NCBI GenBank assembly: GCA_034770075.1
Contig: CM068388.1
Location: 17,417,206-17,481,205, forward strand
Source: Aralia elata
Lineage: Eukaryota; Streptophyta; Magnoliopsida; Apiales; Araliaceae
Direction of reading: 5' to 3'
Length of the DNA: 64,000 bases
Below the pieces are notes generated by a model. The model did no database searches and was not told the DNA's origin. It saw only the letters and a program-made list of their open reading frames with translations. The position numbers and the translations under genes were made by a program. Shown here one piece after another: positions 33,114 through 45,805 of this stretch. Position 1 is the first letter of the stretch. Every line of letters begins with the position of its first letter.

Positions 33114-34018
33114 CCCGGATTATAAGCATTCTGATATGGTTGTGGCGGTCTATTATAACTCCCCAAATACTGTACCAATTCCGGATTAATGGCACAATAC
33201 TCCGTCGGATGTGCACCTGCACATAGCTCACACACATAGGCTACTTGCTGGACTTTCGATTCTGCCAAAGCTTCAATCTTCTTAGACATGGCTGCCATCT
33301 GCGCTGTTAGTGTTGTGACCGCATCTACTTCCAAAACTCTAGCTACCTTTTATTGATTCATTCTGGAAGTCGGCCATTGATAGTTATTTGTAGCCATAGT
33401 CTCTAACAAAGTGAAAGCTTCCTCAAAATTTTTATCCATAAGTGCCCCTCCCGCAGCTGCATCAATGCATGTTCGAGTGTCATTATCCAACCCATTGTAG
33501 AATGTCTGAACTTGTAGCCACTTGGGTAGCCCATGATGTGGACATTTCCTCAATAACTCCTTGAACCTTTCCCAAGCCTCGTATAGTGACTCTCCATGTT
33601 GTTGGCCAAATGTAGAAATCTCGTTTCTTAACTTAGCCGACTTAGCTGGCGGGAAGAATTTCGCTAAGAATTTCTGAGCTAGATCATCCCAAGTTGTGAT
33701 GGATCCTGGCGGAAGTGAATGCAACCAACTCTTTGCCTTATCTCTTAGTGTGAACGGAAACAGACGTAATGTCACTGCATCATCTGACACATTAGGATAT
33801 TTGAATGTATCACAGATCTCTAAAAAACTAACCAAGTGTTCATTCGGATCATCGTTAGCTAAACCCCCAAATTGTACCGCATTCTGAAGCATATGAATTG
33901 TTCCCAACTTAATCTCGTAGGAATTAGCGGTGATGACTGGTCTCGTGATGCTTGATTTGATCTCGTCTATCTTAGGCATAGTATAGTCCCTCAATGATTT
34001 CTGTTCTTCGTTAGCCAT
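32987..34018 (-). pseudogene. Athila Gag N-terminal and zinc-knuckle part, one stop and a frameshift
   Basis: 34018-33350 (222 codons) starts MANEEQKSLRDYTMPKIDEI and contains the gag core (FGGLANDDPNEHLVSFLEIC, FPFTLRDKAKSWLHSLPPGS, FPPAKSAKLRNEISTF, ESLYEAWERFKELLRKCPHH). A stop at 33350-33352 is followed in the same frame by 33334-32987 with a CCHC zinc knuckle, CELCAGAHPTEYC. Near 33080-33110 the frame shifts to the next ORF. The start at 34018 is the usual Athila gag start, with 62 bases of leader left before the rearrangement junction. Confidence 0.9.
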
Positions 34019-34080
34019 TTTCTATTTCTCAATTATTTCCTGACAGAATTTTCTCAACTGACGTAGCTTGTTCTCAAGAT

Positions 34081-34704
34081 TATCCTCACATAGCTATAAA
34101 TGCACAAGCGTCGGAGGATTTTATGATAGAATATTCATTCACCGAGCCTGATCAGGTGGTCAAATCTAACTTGGATGTAGGTATAGTGATTGGGAGCAGC
34201 CATTGCTAGCATCATGGACTTTGTATGTGGATAGGTCTTCGACCGTCGATGCGAGTAGGGTTAGAATAATCTTGACCAATCCCGAAATGCAGCCTCCAGT
34301 CGCCGGTTGGGCGTTCTCGAACCCCTCCTTTGGAAAGAGAAAAGCGGGTCCTTAGTATTGTTCAAAATATAGCAGGTGATTCGATTTCGGTTTAAGGCAA
34401 TGAACAATTAAGGTGAATATATAAGGCTCTTTTAGCAGGATTGAAGTTGACTCAAATTTTAGAGGTCTGACATTTGCATATATTCAATGATTCTCAATTG
34501 GTAGTTAAGTAAATGAAGCTCGAGGGGCGCTGATGACGAAGTATTTATCCAAAGTGAAGTCATTGCTACATTACTTTATCTCTTATTCCCTCTAGAGGTT
34601 GATCAGGCTAACAATATTATGGTTGATGCCTTATCGAAGTTGGCTACGACTGCGGTGGAGTCCTTTAAGAGGTCTATTTACCTGGAAGTTTTGAATGAAC
34701 CTAT
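34081..34704 (+). repeat. Duplicated piece of Tat1 RNase H flank inside Athila
   Basis: Near-copy of 23557-24119, including the final CCTAT. Differences: an extra stretch of about 70 bases at about 34287-34358, a loss of about 14 bases near 34514, and scattered substitutions. The left junction (TATCCTCACATAG versus TATCAACCTCGCATAG) shares only a few bases with the Athila side. Confidence 0.95.
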
Positions 34705-35980
34705 TGTTGTCCAATTTCACAATCAACAATTACATGCAAGTATACACGATCAACAAGTAATAAAGTTATAAGATAGAGTGTCGAACCCACAGGAATTATT
34801 ATGCTTAATATCTCCAACTGTCAATTTAGATTATGGCTATTCTATTAAACAATCGCAATTTGAATTTTGATTTGAACTTAATTAAATTAAACTAACACTA
34901 GCAACTATCACAAAGGTTGAAATTCAGATTTAACAAGATTAAGACTACAATATCCCCAGTTATTTATCATAAACCAACCTGTCTATGTCTTCCAATCATT
35001 CACTTCAATGGAGTTGTTAACAGAAATTCAATTGTATTTATAAGTCCTTTTTCAAGTGATCAAATAATCTATCTAATCCAATTACTCTACGATATTCCTA
35101 TACAAAGTTAAAGGATTAAATTCATTAAGTTCCAATTTCCAATTGTTACATGCAGCAAAGAGATATTCCTATTCACTTCACCATCCTAATTATTTAACAC
35201 ATACAAATAATTAAGAATACATGCTATCTTATCTAGTTCTAACCCTAGATTGCATCTCCAGAATTCATCTAGAATATTATACTAATCGTTGGCCAAACAA
35301 TTAATCAATAAGCATAGAATAAGATAGACAACTCCCATCAATTGAATAACTGGAATTAAATAGATAATTAATTCATAAACATAACTGGTTCAATCGTAGC
35401 CTTAATTAATGGTTCAGTTCATACTGACACTAAAAATTAGAATACCAAAATAAGTCAACATAATTAATTACAAATCAGAGATAAAAGATTAAAAGAAAAC
35501 TCAATATAATCTCTAGCACTCCAATCTGAATTCCTCACGATGCTTGACTTGATCTTCAATCTCCTTGTTCAGCTCTGAAAATTCAATCTCTGGATAAGTC
35601 TGTGTCCCTTAATCCAATCCTTGATCTCCTATTTATATCTTCCTTTAGTCTCCCAATCAGAATGGTAGCAAGAATCCTTGTTAGCTTCAACCTTTCCAAA
35701 ATAACTGAATGTTGGCAAACTTAAATTTTCCATCAGCCGCATTCTCGCCCCGGCGAGCTTTCCTATACAAATCTCTCGCCCCGACGAAAAAAACAAAGCA
35801 CGACTTCTCGCCCTGACGAGGTTGCCCTGCACCCAGCCAATTTTATTCGTTTGAATCCGTAGCCAGCCATGACCTACAAAAATAATATGAAAACAAGTAA
35901 AAGATACCAAAAACACTTAGAAAACAAGTAAAGAATAAGCCAAAGACATATCAAACTCGTAGGTTAAAACCTACTTATCA
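34705..35980 (-). repeat. Athila right LTR
   Basis: 1276 bp, TGTTGTCCAATT to CTACTTATCA, followed by CCTAT (35981-35985), after which Tat1 coding sequence resumes. It is preceded by duplicated Tat1 flank instead of Athila leader, so it may derive from a solo-LTR allele. A - strand TATA box is at about 35627-35640. Confidence 0.95.
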
Positions 35981-37258
35981 CCTATCATTATGAAGAAGGT
36001 GGTAGTGGAGATGGAGAGGTCAAATAGTTGGCTTACTCCTTATTTGGAGTATCTTAGCAAGAGGAAATTATCTTTGGATCGGGTATTACCGAAAAAGATA
36101 AAACATTGAACCTCATATTTTTGTTTGATAGATGGAGACTTGTACCGATGAGCTTATACCTCACCATGTTGAAGTGTCTAGTCCCTTCAAAGGCGTCTTA
36201 TGCTTTTCAAGAAGTTAATAAAGGCATTTGTGGTGATCATATATATGAGCAAAGTCCATGGCGTGAAAGTTGGTAAAATAGGGATACTACTGGCCGACCA
36301 TGTTCTAGGATGCGAAGGAGTACGTGAAGTAGTGTGCGAAGTACCAACTCCATAGTTCGATCCCACATCAGCCACCCGAAGAATTATCATCGGTGTTATC
36401 AGCAATCCTATTTGTAATTTAGGGAATTGATATTTTGAGCCCCCTACCAAATGCCAAAGGACAGTTGGCATATATAGTGGTCATCATATACTACATGACT
36501 AAATAAGTTGAAGTTAAGCCTCTTCGGACAATTGCTAAACAAAATTGCTTATAGTTTTTTAAAGAGTCAGTAGTCTTTCGATTTGGGATCCCGATGGCGA
36601 TGGTGTCGAATAGTGGTTTTCAATTCATTGGGTCTAAATTTAAGCAATTTTTTAAGGACTTTAATATTCAGCATCGGAAGGTGTTGGTGGCGCGACCTCA
36701 GTCGAATGGGCAGGTTGAAGTAACTAACTGAACGTTGTTAAACGGTATCAAGAGGAGGTTGGATGAGGCCAAGGGACGTTGGCCCGAGGAGTTACATAGT
36801 ATTTTATGGTCATATCGAACTACTTCTCGAACCACTACAAGGGATTCACCCTTTAGATTGGCATATAGAACTGATACCCCTTCTACCAATAGAGATTGGG
36901 TCTCTTTCTCTTCAGATTACTCAATTCAAGGAATTGTACAATAATGAGGGGCTTCGGTTAAACCTGGATCTGTTAAATAAGGTTCATGATGATGCGGTGT
37001 TAAAGTTGGTTATATATCAGCAACAGACAGCTCAATATTACAACCAAAAGGTTAAGCAATTAATATTTAATATGGGAGATCTAGTGCTTCAAAAGGTTGA
37101 GGTGTCTACTCCCCAGAATACTAGGAAACTTATACCTAATTGGAAAAGGTCCCTATGAAGTTTTTAATGTCCTGAAGCCAGGAACTTATCGACTTCGAAC
37201 TATGAAATGGGTGGAATTGAAAATTATATGACATGTAGGCCACCTTCGAAAATAGTAC
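35981..37258 (+). pseudogene. Tat1 integrase remnant
   Basis: Continues the coding line cut by Athila: MKKVVVEMERSNSWLTPYLE, YLSKRKLSLDRVLPKKIKH, then broken frames with the zinc module. Core remnants appear around 36430-36730 (LVPYQMPKDSWHI; FDLGSRW for the second-Asp region), then 36735-36944 (LNGIKRRLDEAKGRWPEELH, SILWSYRTTSRTTTRDSPFR) and 36763-37158 (QQQTAQYYNQKVKQLIFNMG, DLVLQKVEVSTPQNTRKLIP). These are end-of-core and C-terminal integrase segments. Many stops; clearly dead. Confidence 0.85.
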
Positions 37259-37420
37259 CATCATGTATAAATTATGTATTTTTTTTCTTTTCAATTAGAA
37301 ATGGAGATATGAATATTACTACTCCAATTAAGATGTTAAGTATTTGACAATTCAATAAAAGTTCAATTTGCTTAGTTAGATTTTGTGTACAAGTACATTA
37401 CTACAAAAGTTAATTGTTCA

Positions 37421-37836
37421 TTAACATGGAAGATGGTGATTACAAGGAAGTCTAATAATAATAAAAATTACAATACCAAGTTTAGGGGTCATGACTATGT
37501 TTTTCTTCTTCTTCGGCTTTTGATTCTTCATTAGAAAATCCAAGTAGAATTGGATCAAAGCCAGCTGCCTTAATTTTTTATTTGGTGAATTGGTACCTCT
37601 TATCGTATTCTTCGTGTACAACCCCGGTTAGTTTGGCAGAGGATTTGTATTCAGCTATAACTTTTTGGCGGTCGGCTTCAGATACGGTTTGGTTTGGGTT
37701 TTGAGTTCTTTGAGTTCTTTTTCTATTTGGCAGACTAATTTCACCAAGTTTGTGATATGGCTGCAGCATTTGTCCTGAATGTGGTAAGCCATTTCTTTGA
37801 TTTCTTTCTTTTGGTTTTCACATTTATCTCAGAGTT
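37421..37836 (-). pseudogene. Antisense extra gene of Tat1, coiled-coil C-terminal remnant
   Basis: On the - strand, opposite to Tat1, open stretches read NQKKEIKEMAYHIQDKCCSH, LVKLVCQIEKELKELKTQ, QTVSEADRQKVIAEYKSSAK then LTGVVHEEYDKRYQFTK, and AAGFDPILLGFSNEESKAEE. Composition and heptad-like spacing suggest a coiled coil and tail. Position (just 3' of integrase, antisense, C-terminus facing integrase) equals that of the antisense gene in Tat2. Frameshifts separate the pieces. The family assignment is inference from position and composition. Confidence 0.45.
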
Positions 37837-37840
37837 TAAG
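37836..37840. other. Target-site duplication TTAAG of the chromoviral array, left copy
   Basis: TTAAG directly precedes the LTR terminus TGTAACACCC at 37841. The identical bases follow the other terminus at 56292-56296. Confidence 0.9.
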
Positions 37841-39192
37841 TGTAACACCCCCTCCCCGAATAGGAAAGAGATGTCACATGCAAAGCACAACAAACCTCAA
37901 AATAATTAACAGAGCACTAATAACTTCAAAATATTCAATAGTTAATATCCCATTAATGACGAATTAAATACAATTCTCCAAAAATTGGCACAATAATCAA
38001 AACCTAAAATTAAATAAACCTATTCAGTCAAAGGTCTCTCTTCACACGAAATCCTGAACCGCCCCTGCAAACCTGCCGGAAGAAAAACACAACATGAACC
38101 AAATGCCCAGTACGGATATAAAGATGTACAAATATACCACAATGTATAACATAACCAAATGAGTCGAATGAATGAATAAATGTGACTTACGAACGAATTA
38201 CGAATATATCAAAATTAGTGAGATCAGATACAAATGAAGAACACTGTCGAACTGAACTATAGTCAAAGGAATTCCAAACAAAATAAGGCTGAATCAAATG
38301 GTTATAAGGTAACAATTGCATACTGAGCTCAAATACAAATAGCCAAAGGCTAACAAAATATATCGGTACCATGATGTATTCAAATCAAATCGGATAATAC
38401 GCACGACACATACGTCAATAATCCGCCAAACAAATTAAATCAAATATTGGGTCGACCTATACGTATCCTGAACAAATATATCAAATGGCCAAAGCTCTCA
38501 CACCTAGAGCAAACATACATAACAAAAGGATACGCCGTAGACTGATCACACAGCCACGGAAGGTGTCATGCTCTGGGGTCAAGAGGACATGCTTGTGGTA
38601 TCCCCACAGGTGGTTAGCTGAAGTATACCCTAATGATCGAACTACAAAATATAAGCCAAAAGGGGTTCAAATCACAAGGCTTACATGACCATTTTCAAAT
38701 GACATCGAATTATCAAATACGAACATTCTTAAATATTCACAAGATATCAATGATCAAAACAACTCCCAAATGTGAACGAAAATATACGAAGAATGATACA
38801 AACAAATAAAGTCTCCAAAACATATTGACATGAATAACTAGTTCAAAGAGTACAAATACGAGTTACATGTACCAACGTCAACATGAAACTATTATATCAA
38901 TTTCACACGGAACAATTGTGTGAAATAATATTAAAATTTGAAACGAGGAACAAAACGAATTAATTTAATTTAATAAGAATATCGCTGAACAAGTACGAAA
39001 TCCGTACCTGAATAAAATATCAAATAATTCACTGAAACCAAAATATCACATCGCTAGACCTCCTCAATCCGAACTATATAATCACCAAATTAATACAAAT
39101 TAGATTATTAACTTGTAAATGTTTTTGTATTTTTTTTTAAAAAACTTCAATATTAACACATCAACATTATGCAATATTAAATAATTATATTT

Positions 39193-39236
<44 letters not shown>

Positions 39237-39373
39237 CTATTCATGTATTAATAAAAAAAATATGAATGAATATTACCACTTCCTTATTTCGATGAACTCC
39301 TGATGCTTATTTCCAAGTTATCATTCAAACTTATTAAAATATATGCACCCACTAACTATGACCACTATGATAT

Positions 39374-39404
<31 letters not shown>

Positions 39405-41001
39405 GGATGAATATTATTTTATAAAATTAGATTAATCATCTGAATAGCCTATGTACCACAAGTATCAAGGAGTTCTCCACTTCACATATCCACAATTCCA
39501 ATGCCGACATTGTACCATACATGTACATATAAACTGTTTACGAACCAAACTTGCATTAATAAATTTATTTCTTATCTAATACATAAACAAATCTCAGATT
39601 GTGAGTTTCAATTTAAAAATTATAACATGTCGGATGATTAATCAGGCGGCATAACCAATTACTAGAATACCTATCGAAATCAAAATAGTAAAAATATATA
39701 TTTTGTATTAAAAACAAATGCAATAATTACCTTTTTAGAAGAAGATACGATAATAAGATCCTAATAATCTTGTTCTCAAATCCTTTTTAATTTCAGCCTC
39801 GTTCTATCTCTCTCCTTCCGCCTCTTTTTTTTTTTTCGTTTAGTGCAGTACCAATATTAAGGAAACCATAATTAATATATTAAGGTTAGGCTTATTAGAA
39901 TTTGGTCTTTATACCCAACAATTAAAATTGGGCTCAATTAGTTTTACAAACCCAAACTTAAATATTGAGAAATTAGTTTGACCCAATTAGTTAAAAAGCC
40001 CAAATTAATTTAATCACATATTGATTAAAGTCCACATAAATTAAATATAATTTTGACCCAAATAAAAGACAAAGTCCAAACAATATACTTAAAAATATAT
40101 ATATAACTTTAATTAATTATTATTGTTATCAATTCTTTTTTTTTCTGGGTATTATATCACATTCTCCTTAAAAAAGATTCCGTCCCCGGAATCAAAAGGA
40201 AAGAACGTACTTACTTATCAAAAAGATGCGGATACTCTGCTCGAATAGAGTCATCCCGAATTTTATCGTACGAATATTGCACCACATGCAACGGAATAAA
40301 AATGGTAACTCCTCAACACCGACACATACAACACATTATGCACATGAACTAGATGTGGAGGCAGATCTAACCGATATGCAACCTCACTAACTCTCTCCAA
40401 GATCTAAAATGGGCCAATATAATACGGACTAAGTTTCCCTTCAACCCAAATCGTCGAATGCCTTCTAATGAATTTTTTTTTAAAAAACAAATACATGCTC
40501 ACCAGGTTCAAACTCTAAGGTTCTTCTATGCTTATAAGCATAAATTTTTTTTCCGAGACCGAACTTCTTTTAATAATTTTTTTTTCTTTAGCCACCGCTA
40601 CCTTCTCCATGTAATCTTTACCAACTCGAGTCCTTCTATTACCCTTTCTTTAATTTAATTACATTTTTATAAAATAAAATTAATTAATATTTAATTATTA
40701 ACAAAAATTTGGGTTATTACATTCTTCCCTCCCTAAAAAATAAATATTTTCATCCTCGAAATTCAATTAAGCTACAGAAAGTTTTATTTTTATTTAAAAT
40801 GCATAATTATTCATAAACTTAAATTAAGACATAACATCGCTCTTTTGTAACGATCGAGGCTAGTAAATCCATCAGTCCACGCAATTATTCATGTACTTGT
40901 AGAAGATTCGTCATCTACAACGTCAAGCCTTGGTAAGGTTATTCGCTTTGCATCGAATTAAACAATCATGCTCAATAGGTGGTGCGGGCCTCCGTCAATT
41001 T
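37841..41001 (-). repeat. Array unit 1 (with the only complete LTR, 37841-40156)
   Basis: The LTR runs from TGTAACACCC to GGGTATTATA (2316 bp). By comparison with the LTR at 1415 its outer start, read on the - strand, is TATAATACCC where TG would be expected. TA microsatellites at about 39200-39231 and 39379-39404. Segment X follows at 40157-41001. Confidence 0.9.
40157..41001 (-). pseudogene. Segment X of unit 1: pol fragment with gutted chromodomain, fused to pieces of a second chromovirus
   Basis: On the - strand from 40640 down: remnants of the integrase C-terminus (GEHVF-like stretch, GKLSPYYIGPF, LDLPPHLVHVHNVLYVSVLR then SYHFYSVACG) and, after a deletion of about 40 codons, SIRAEYPHLFD-like sequence near 40226-40270. 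The middle of the chromodomain is gone. From about 40640 to 40721 lies an AT-rich piece beginning TGTAATAACCC on the - strand, which looks like the start of another LTR. 40722-41001 resembles the 3' end of another element (TTCGAGGATGAAAAT ... AGGGAGGGAAGAA polypurine tract). The same structure recurs at 43241-44082, 51034-51877 and 54099-54941. Confidence 0.75.
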
Positions 41002-42261
41002 AATAGTTAATATCCCATTAATGACGAATTAAATACAATTCTCCAAAAATTGGCACAATAATCAAAACCTAAAATTAAATAAACCTATTCAGTCAAAGGT
41101 CTCTCTTCACACGAAATCCTAAACCGCCCATGCAAACCTGCCGGAAGAAAAACACAGCATGAGCCAAATGACCAGTACGGATATAAAGATGTACAAATAT
41201 ACCACAATGTATAACATAACCAAATGAGTCGAATGAATGAATAAATATGAATTATGAACGAATTACGAATATATCAAAATTAGTGAGATCAGATACAAAT
41301 GAAGAACACTGTCGAACAGAACTATAGTCAAAGGAATTCCAAACAAAATAAGGCTGAATCAAATGGTTATAAGGTAATAATTGCATACTAAGCTCAAATA
41401 CAAATAGCCAAAGGCTAACAAAATACATCGGTACCATGATGTATGCAAATCAAATCGGATAGTACGCACGACACATACGTCACTAATCCGCCAAACAAAT
41501 TAAATCAAATATTGGGTCGACCCATACGTATCCTGAACAAATATATCAAATGGCCAAAGCTCTCACACCCAGAGCAAACATACATAACAAAAGGATACGC
41601 CGTGGACTGATCACACCGCCACGGAAGGTGTCATGCCCTGGTGTCAAGAGGACATGCCTGTGGTACCCCCACAGGTGGTTAGCTCAAGTATACCCTAATG
41701 ATCGAACTACAAAATGTAAGCCAAAGGGGTTCAAATCACAAGGCTTACATGACCATTTTCAAATGACATCGAATTATCAAATACGAACATTCTTAAATAT
41801 TCACAAGATATCAAAGATCAAAACAACTCTCGAATGTGAACGAAAATATACAAAGAATGATACAAACGAATAAAGTTTCCAAAACATATTGACATGATTA
41901 ACTAGTTTAAAGAGTACAAATACGAGTTACATGTACCAACGTCAACATTAAACTATTATATCAATTTCACACAGAACAATTATGTGAAATAATATTAAAA
42001 TTTGAAACGAGGAACAAAACGAATTAATTTAATTTAACAAGAATATCGCTGAAAAAGTACGAAATCCGTACCTGAATAAAATATCAAATAATTCACTGAA
42101 ACCAAAATATCACATCACTAGACCTCCTCAATCCGATCTATATAATCACCAAATTCATACAAGGCCATCAATTAGATTATTAACTTGTAAATTTTTTTGT
42201 ATTTTTTTTTAAACTTCAATATTAACACATCAACATTATGCAATATTAAATAATTATATTT

Positions 42262-42305
<44 letters not shown>

Positions 42306-42447
42306 CTTCCTATTCATGTATTAATAAAAAAATATATGAATGAATATTACCACTTCCATATTTCGGTGAACTCCTGATGCTTATTTCCAAGTTATCATTC
42401 AAACTTATTAAAATATATGAACCCACTGACTATGACCACTATGATAT

Positions 42448-42498
<51 letters not shown>

Positions 42499-44082
42499 AT
42501 GAATATTATTTTATAAAATTAGATTAATCATCTGAATAGCCTATGTACCACAAGTATCAAGGAGTTCTCCACTTCACATATCCACATTGTACCATACATG
42601 TACATATAAACTGTTTACGAACAAAACTCGCATTAATAAATTTATTTCTTATCTAATACATAAACAAATCTCAGATTGTGAGTTTCAATTTAAAAATTAT
42701 AACATGTCGGATGATTAATCAGGCGGCATAACAAATTGCTAGAATACCTATCGAAATCAAAATAGTAAAAATATATATTTTGTATTAAAAAATAAATGCA
42801 ATAATTACCTTTTTAGAAGAAGATACGATGAATAAGATCCTAATAATCTTGTTTTCAAATCCTTTTTAATTTCAGCCTCGTTCTATCTCTCTCTTTCCGC
42901 CTCTTTTTTTTTTCGTTTACTGCATTACCAATATTAAGGAAACCCTAACTTAATATATTAAGGTTAGGCTTATTAGAATTTGGTCTTTATACCCAACAAT
43001 TAAAATTGGGCTCAATTAGTTTTACAAACCCAAACGTAAATATTGAGAAATTAGTTTGACCCAATTAGTTAAAAAGCCCAAATTAATTTAATCACATATT
43101 GATTAAAGTCCACATAAATTAAATATAATTTTGACCCAAATAAAAGACAAAGTCCAAACAATATACTTAAAAATATATATAGATAATTTTAATTAATTAT
43201 TATTATTATTATCAATTCTTTTTTTTTTCTGGGTATTATATCACATTCCCCTTAAAAAAGATTTCGTCCCCGGAATCAAAAGGAAAGAACGTACCTACTT
43301 ATCAAAAAGATGCGGATACTCTGCTCGAATAGAGTCATCCCGAATTTTATCGAACGAATATTGCACCACATGCAACGGAATAAAAATGGTAACTCCTCAA
43401 CACCGACACATACAACACATGATGCACATGAACTAGCTGTGGAGGCAGAGCTAACCGATATGCAACCTCACTAACTCTCTCCAAGATCTAAAATGGGCCA
43501 ATATAATACGGACTAAGTTTCCCTTCAACCCAAATCGTCGAATGCCTTCTAATGAAATTTTTTTTAAAACAAATACATGCTCACTAGGTTCAAACTCTAA
43601 GGCTCTTCTATGCTTATAAGCATAATTTTATTTTCCGTGATCGAACTTCTTTTAATAATGTTTTTTCTTTAGCCACCGCTACCTTCTCCATGTAATCTTT
43701 ACCAACTCGAGTCCTTCTATTACCCTTTCTTTAATTTAATTACATTTTTATAAAATAAAATTAATTAATATTTAATTATTAATAAAAAAATTGGGTTATT
43801 ACATTTTTCCCTCCCTAAAAAATAAATATTTTCGTCCTCGAAATTCAATTAAGCTATAGAAAGTTTTATTTTATTTAAAATGCATAATTATTCATAAACT
43901 TAAATTAAGACATAACATCGCTCTTTTGTAACGATCGAGGCTAGTAAATCCATCAGTCCACGCAATTATCCATGTACTTGTAGAAGATTCGTCAGCTACA
44001 ACGTCAAGCCTTGGTAAGGTTATTCGCTTTGCATCGAATTAAACAATCATGCTCAATAGGTGGTGCGGGCCTCCGTCAATTT
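41002..44082 (-). repeat. Array unit 2
   Basis: LTR portion 41002-43240 (first 96 bases missing), X 43241-44082. The TA microsatellites (about 42264-42302, 42451-42496) are longer than in unit 1. Otherwise a few per cent different by eye. Confidence 0.9.
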
Positions 44083-45332
44083 AATAGTTAATATCCCATT
44101 AATGACAAATTAAATACAATTCTCCAAAAATTGGCACAATAATCAAAACCTAAAATTAAATAAACCTATTCAGTCAAAGGTCTCTCTTCACACGAAATCC
44201 TAAACCGCCCCTACAAACCTGCCGGAAGAAAAATACAGCATGGGCCAAATGCCCAGTATGGATATAAAGATGTACAAATATACCACAATGTATAACATAA
44301 CCAAATGAGTCGAATGAATGAATAAATATGAATTACGAATATATCAAAATTAGTGAGATCAGATACAAATGAAGAACACTGTCGAACAGAACCATAGTCA
44401 AAGGAATTCCAAACAAAATAAGGCTGAATCAAATGGTTATAAGGTAATAATTGCATACTGAGCTCAAATACAAATAGCCAAAGGCTAACAAAATACATCG
44501 GTACCATGATGTATGCAAATCAAATCGGATAGTACGCACGACACATACGTCACTAATCCGCCAAACAAATTAAATCAAATATTGGGTCGACCCATACGTA
44601 TCCTGAACAAATATATCAAATGGCCAAAGCTCTCACACCTAGAGCAAACATACATAACAAAAGGATACGCCGCGGACTGATCACACCGCCACGGAAGGTG
44701 TCATGCCCTGGTGTCAAGAGGACATGCATGTGGTACCCCCACAGGTGGTTAGCTCAAGTATACCCTAATGATTGAACTACAAAATGTAAGCCAAAAGGGG
44801 TTCAAATCACAAGGCTTACATGACCATTTTCAAATGACATCGAATTATCAAATACGAACATTCTTAAATATTCACAAGATATCAATGATCAAAACAACTC
44901 CCGAATGTGAACGAAAATATACGAAGAATGATACAAACGAATAAAGTTTCCAAAACATATTGACATGATTAACTAGTTCAAAGAGTACAAATATGAGTTA
45001 CACGTACCAACGTTAACATTAAACTATTATATCAATTTCACACGGAACAATTATGTGAAATAATATTAAAATTTGAAACGAGGAACAAAACGAATTAATT
45101 TAATTTAACAAGAATATCGCTGAAGAAGTACGAAATCCGTACCTGAATAAAATATCAAATAATTCACTGAAACCAAAATATCACATCACTAGACTTCTTT
45201 AATCCGATCTATATAATCACCAAATTAATACAAGGCCATCAAGTAGATTATTAACTTGTAAATTTTTTTGTATTTTTTTTAAAACTTTAATATTAACACA
45301 TCAACATTATGCAATATTAAATAATTATATTT

Positions 45333-45376
<44 letters not shown>

Positions 45377-45390
45377 TAGATATATCATAG

Positions 45391-45480
45391 TTGTCACGGC
45401 GCCACGGCGAGTCATGGCCGTAGCCTACTGCTTGGACGCCTAGGTGACAAGGTGACCGCCTAGGCGTCCGTAAGGCGACA
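45391..45480. repeat. hAT left end with subterminal CCTAGGCG motifs
   Basis: After the terminal repeat come GGACGCCTAGGTGACAAGG and GACCGCCTAGGCGTCCG. The right end (about 50020-50080) has GGCGTCGCCTAGGCGTCGCC and further copies. Such motifs are typical transposase binding sites in hAT elements. Confidence 0.75.
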
Positions 45481-45805
45481 AGTCGTTTACAATGTGCAAT
45501 TTATATATTATTTATTTTACTTAACAAGTATATTGCCAATAAAATTTCATAAACATTAAAACTCAAAACATAACACTATGGAATAACATTAAAGGCATAA
45601 TTATATAAATACTTAGCAATAACAATTCAAAAACAAAACACTTGATATTAAAAATTAGTAAAAGAAATGAAGAATTCAACAAACACCACATAGAAAATAA
45701 AGTTGCAACCAACCATTACAAATATGTAGTCTAATAACTAATAAAACACCACCATAGCAAGCCAAAATAATGTCTAGACTCTCTACACTAGTCTAAAAAT
45801 ATTGT

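Larger units (their letters stand above)
24120..35980 (-). mobile_element. Athila-lineage Ty3/gypsy element, rearranged
   Basis: On the - strand: right LTR (35980-34705), a misplaced copy of Tat1 flank (34704-34081), truncated leader, gag, protease, RT, RNase H, integrase, an extra ORF, polypurine tract and left LTR (25411-24120). The FMDD-type RT (LEVFMDDFSVFGDSF), gag and extra ORF identify Athila. The primer-binding site and most of the leader are missing: 62 bases before the gag start the sequence changes to Tat1 flank. TSD CCTAT appears at both outer borders and also before the right LTR. This fits an unequal or illegitimate exchange between an allele with the full element and one with a solo LTR. 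Confidence 0.9.

Noticed and set aside
38187..38372. A 61-codon - strand ORF (MVP.YFVSLWLFVFELSMQLL) recurs in all five array units (also 41252, 44211, 52128, 55192)
   Set aside because: Its conservation follows from recent duplication of the units; it lies inside the LTR and has no domain or codon signal.
38485..38688. A + strand ORF (MAKALTPRA...) recurring in the units (also 41550, 52427, 55490)
   Set aside because: Antisense frame in the LTR, length varies with frameshifts between units, so a chance frame copied with the repeat.
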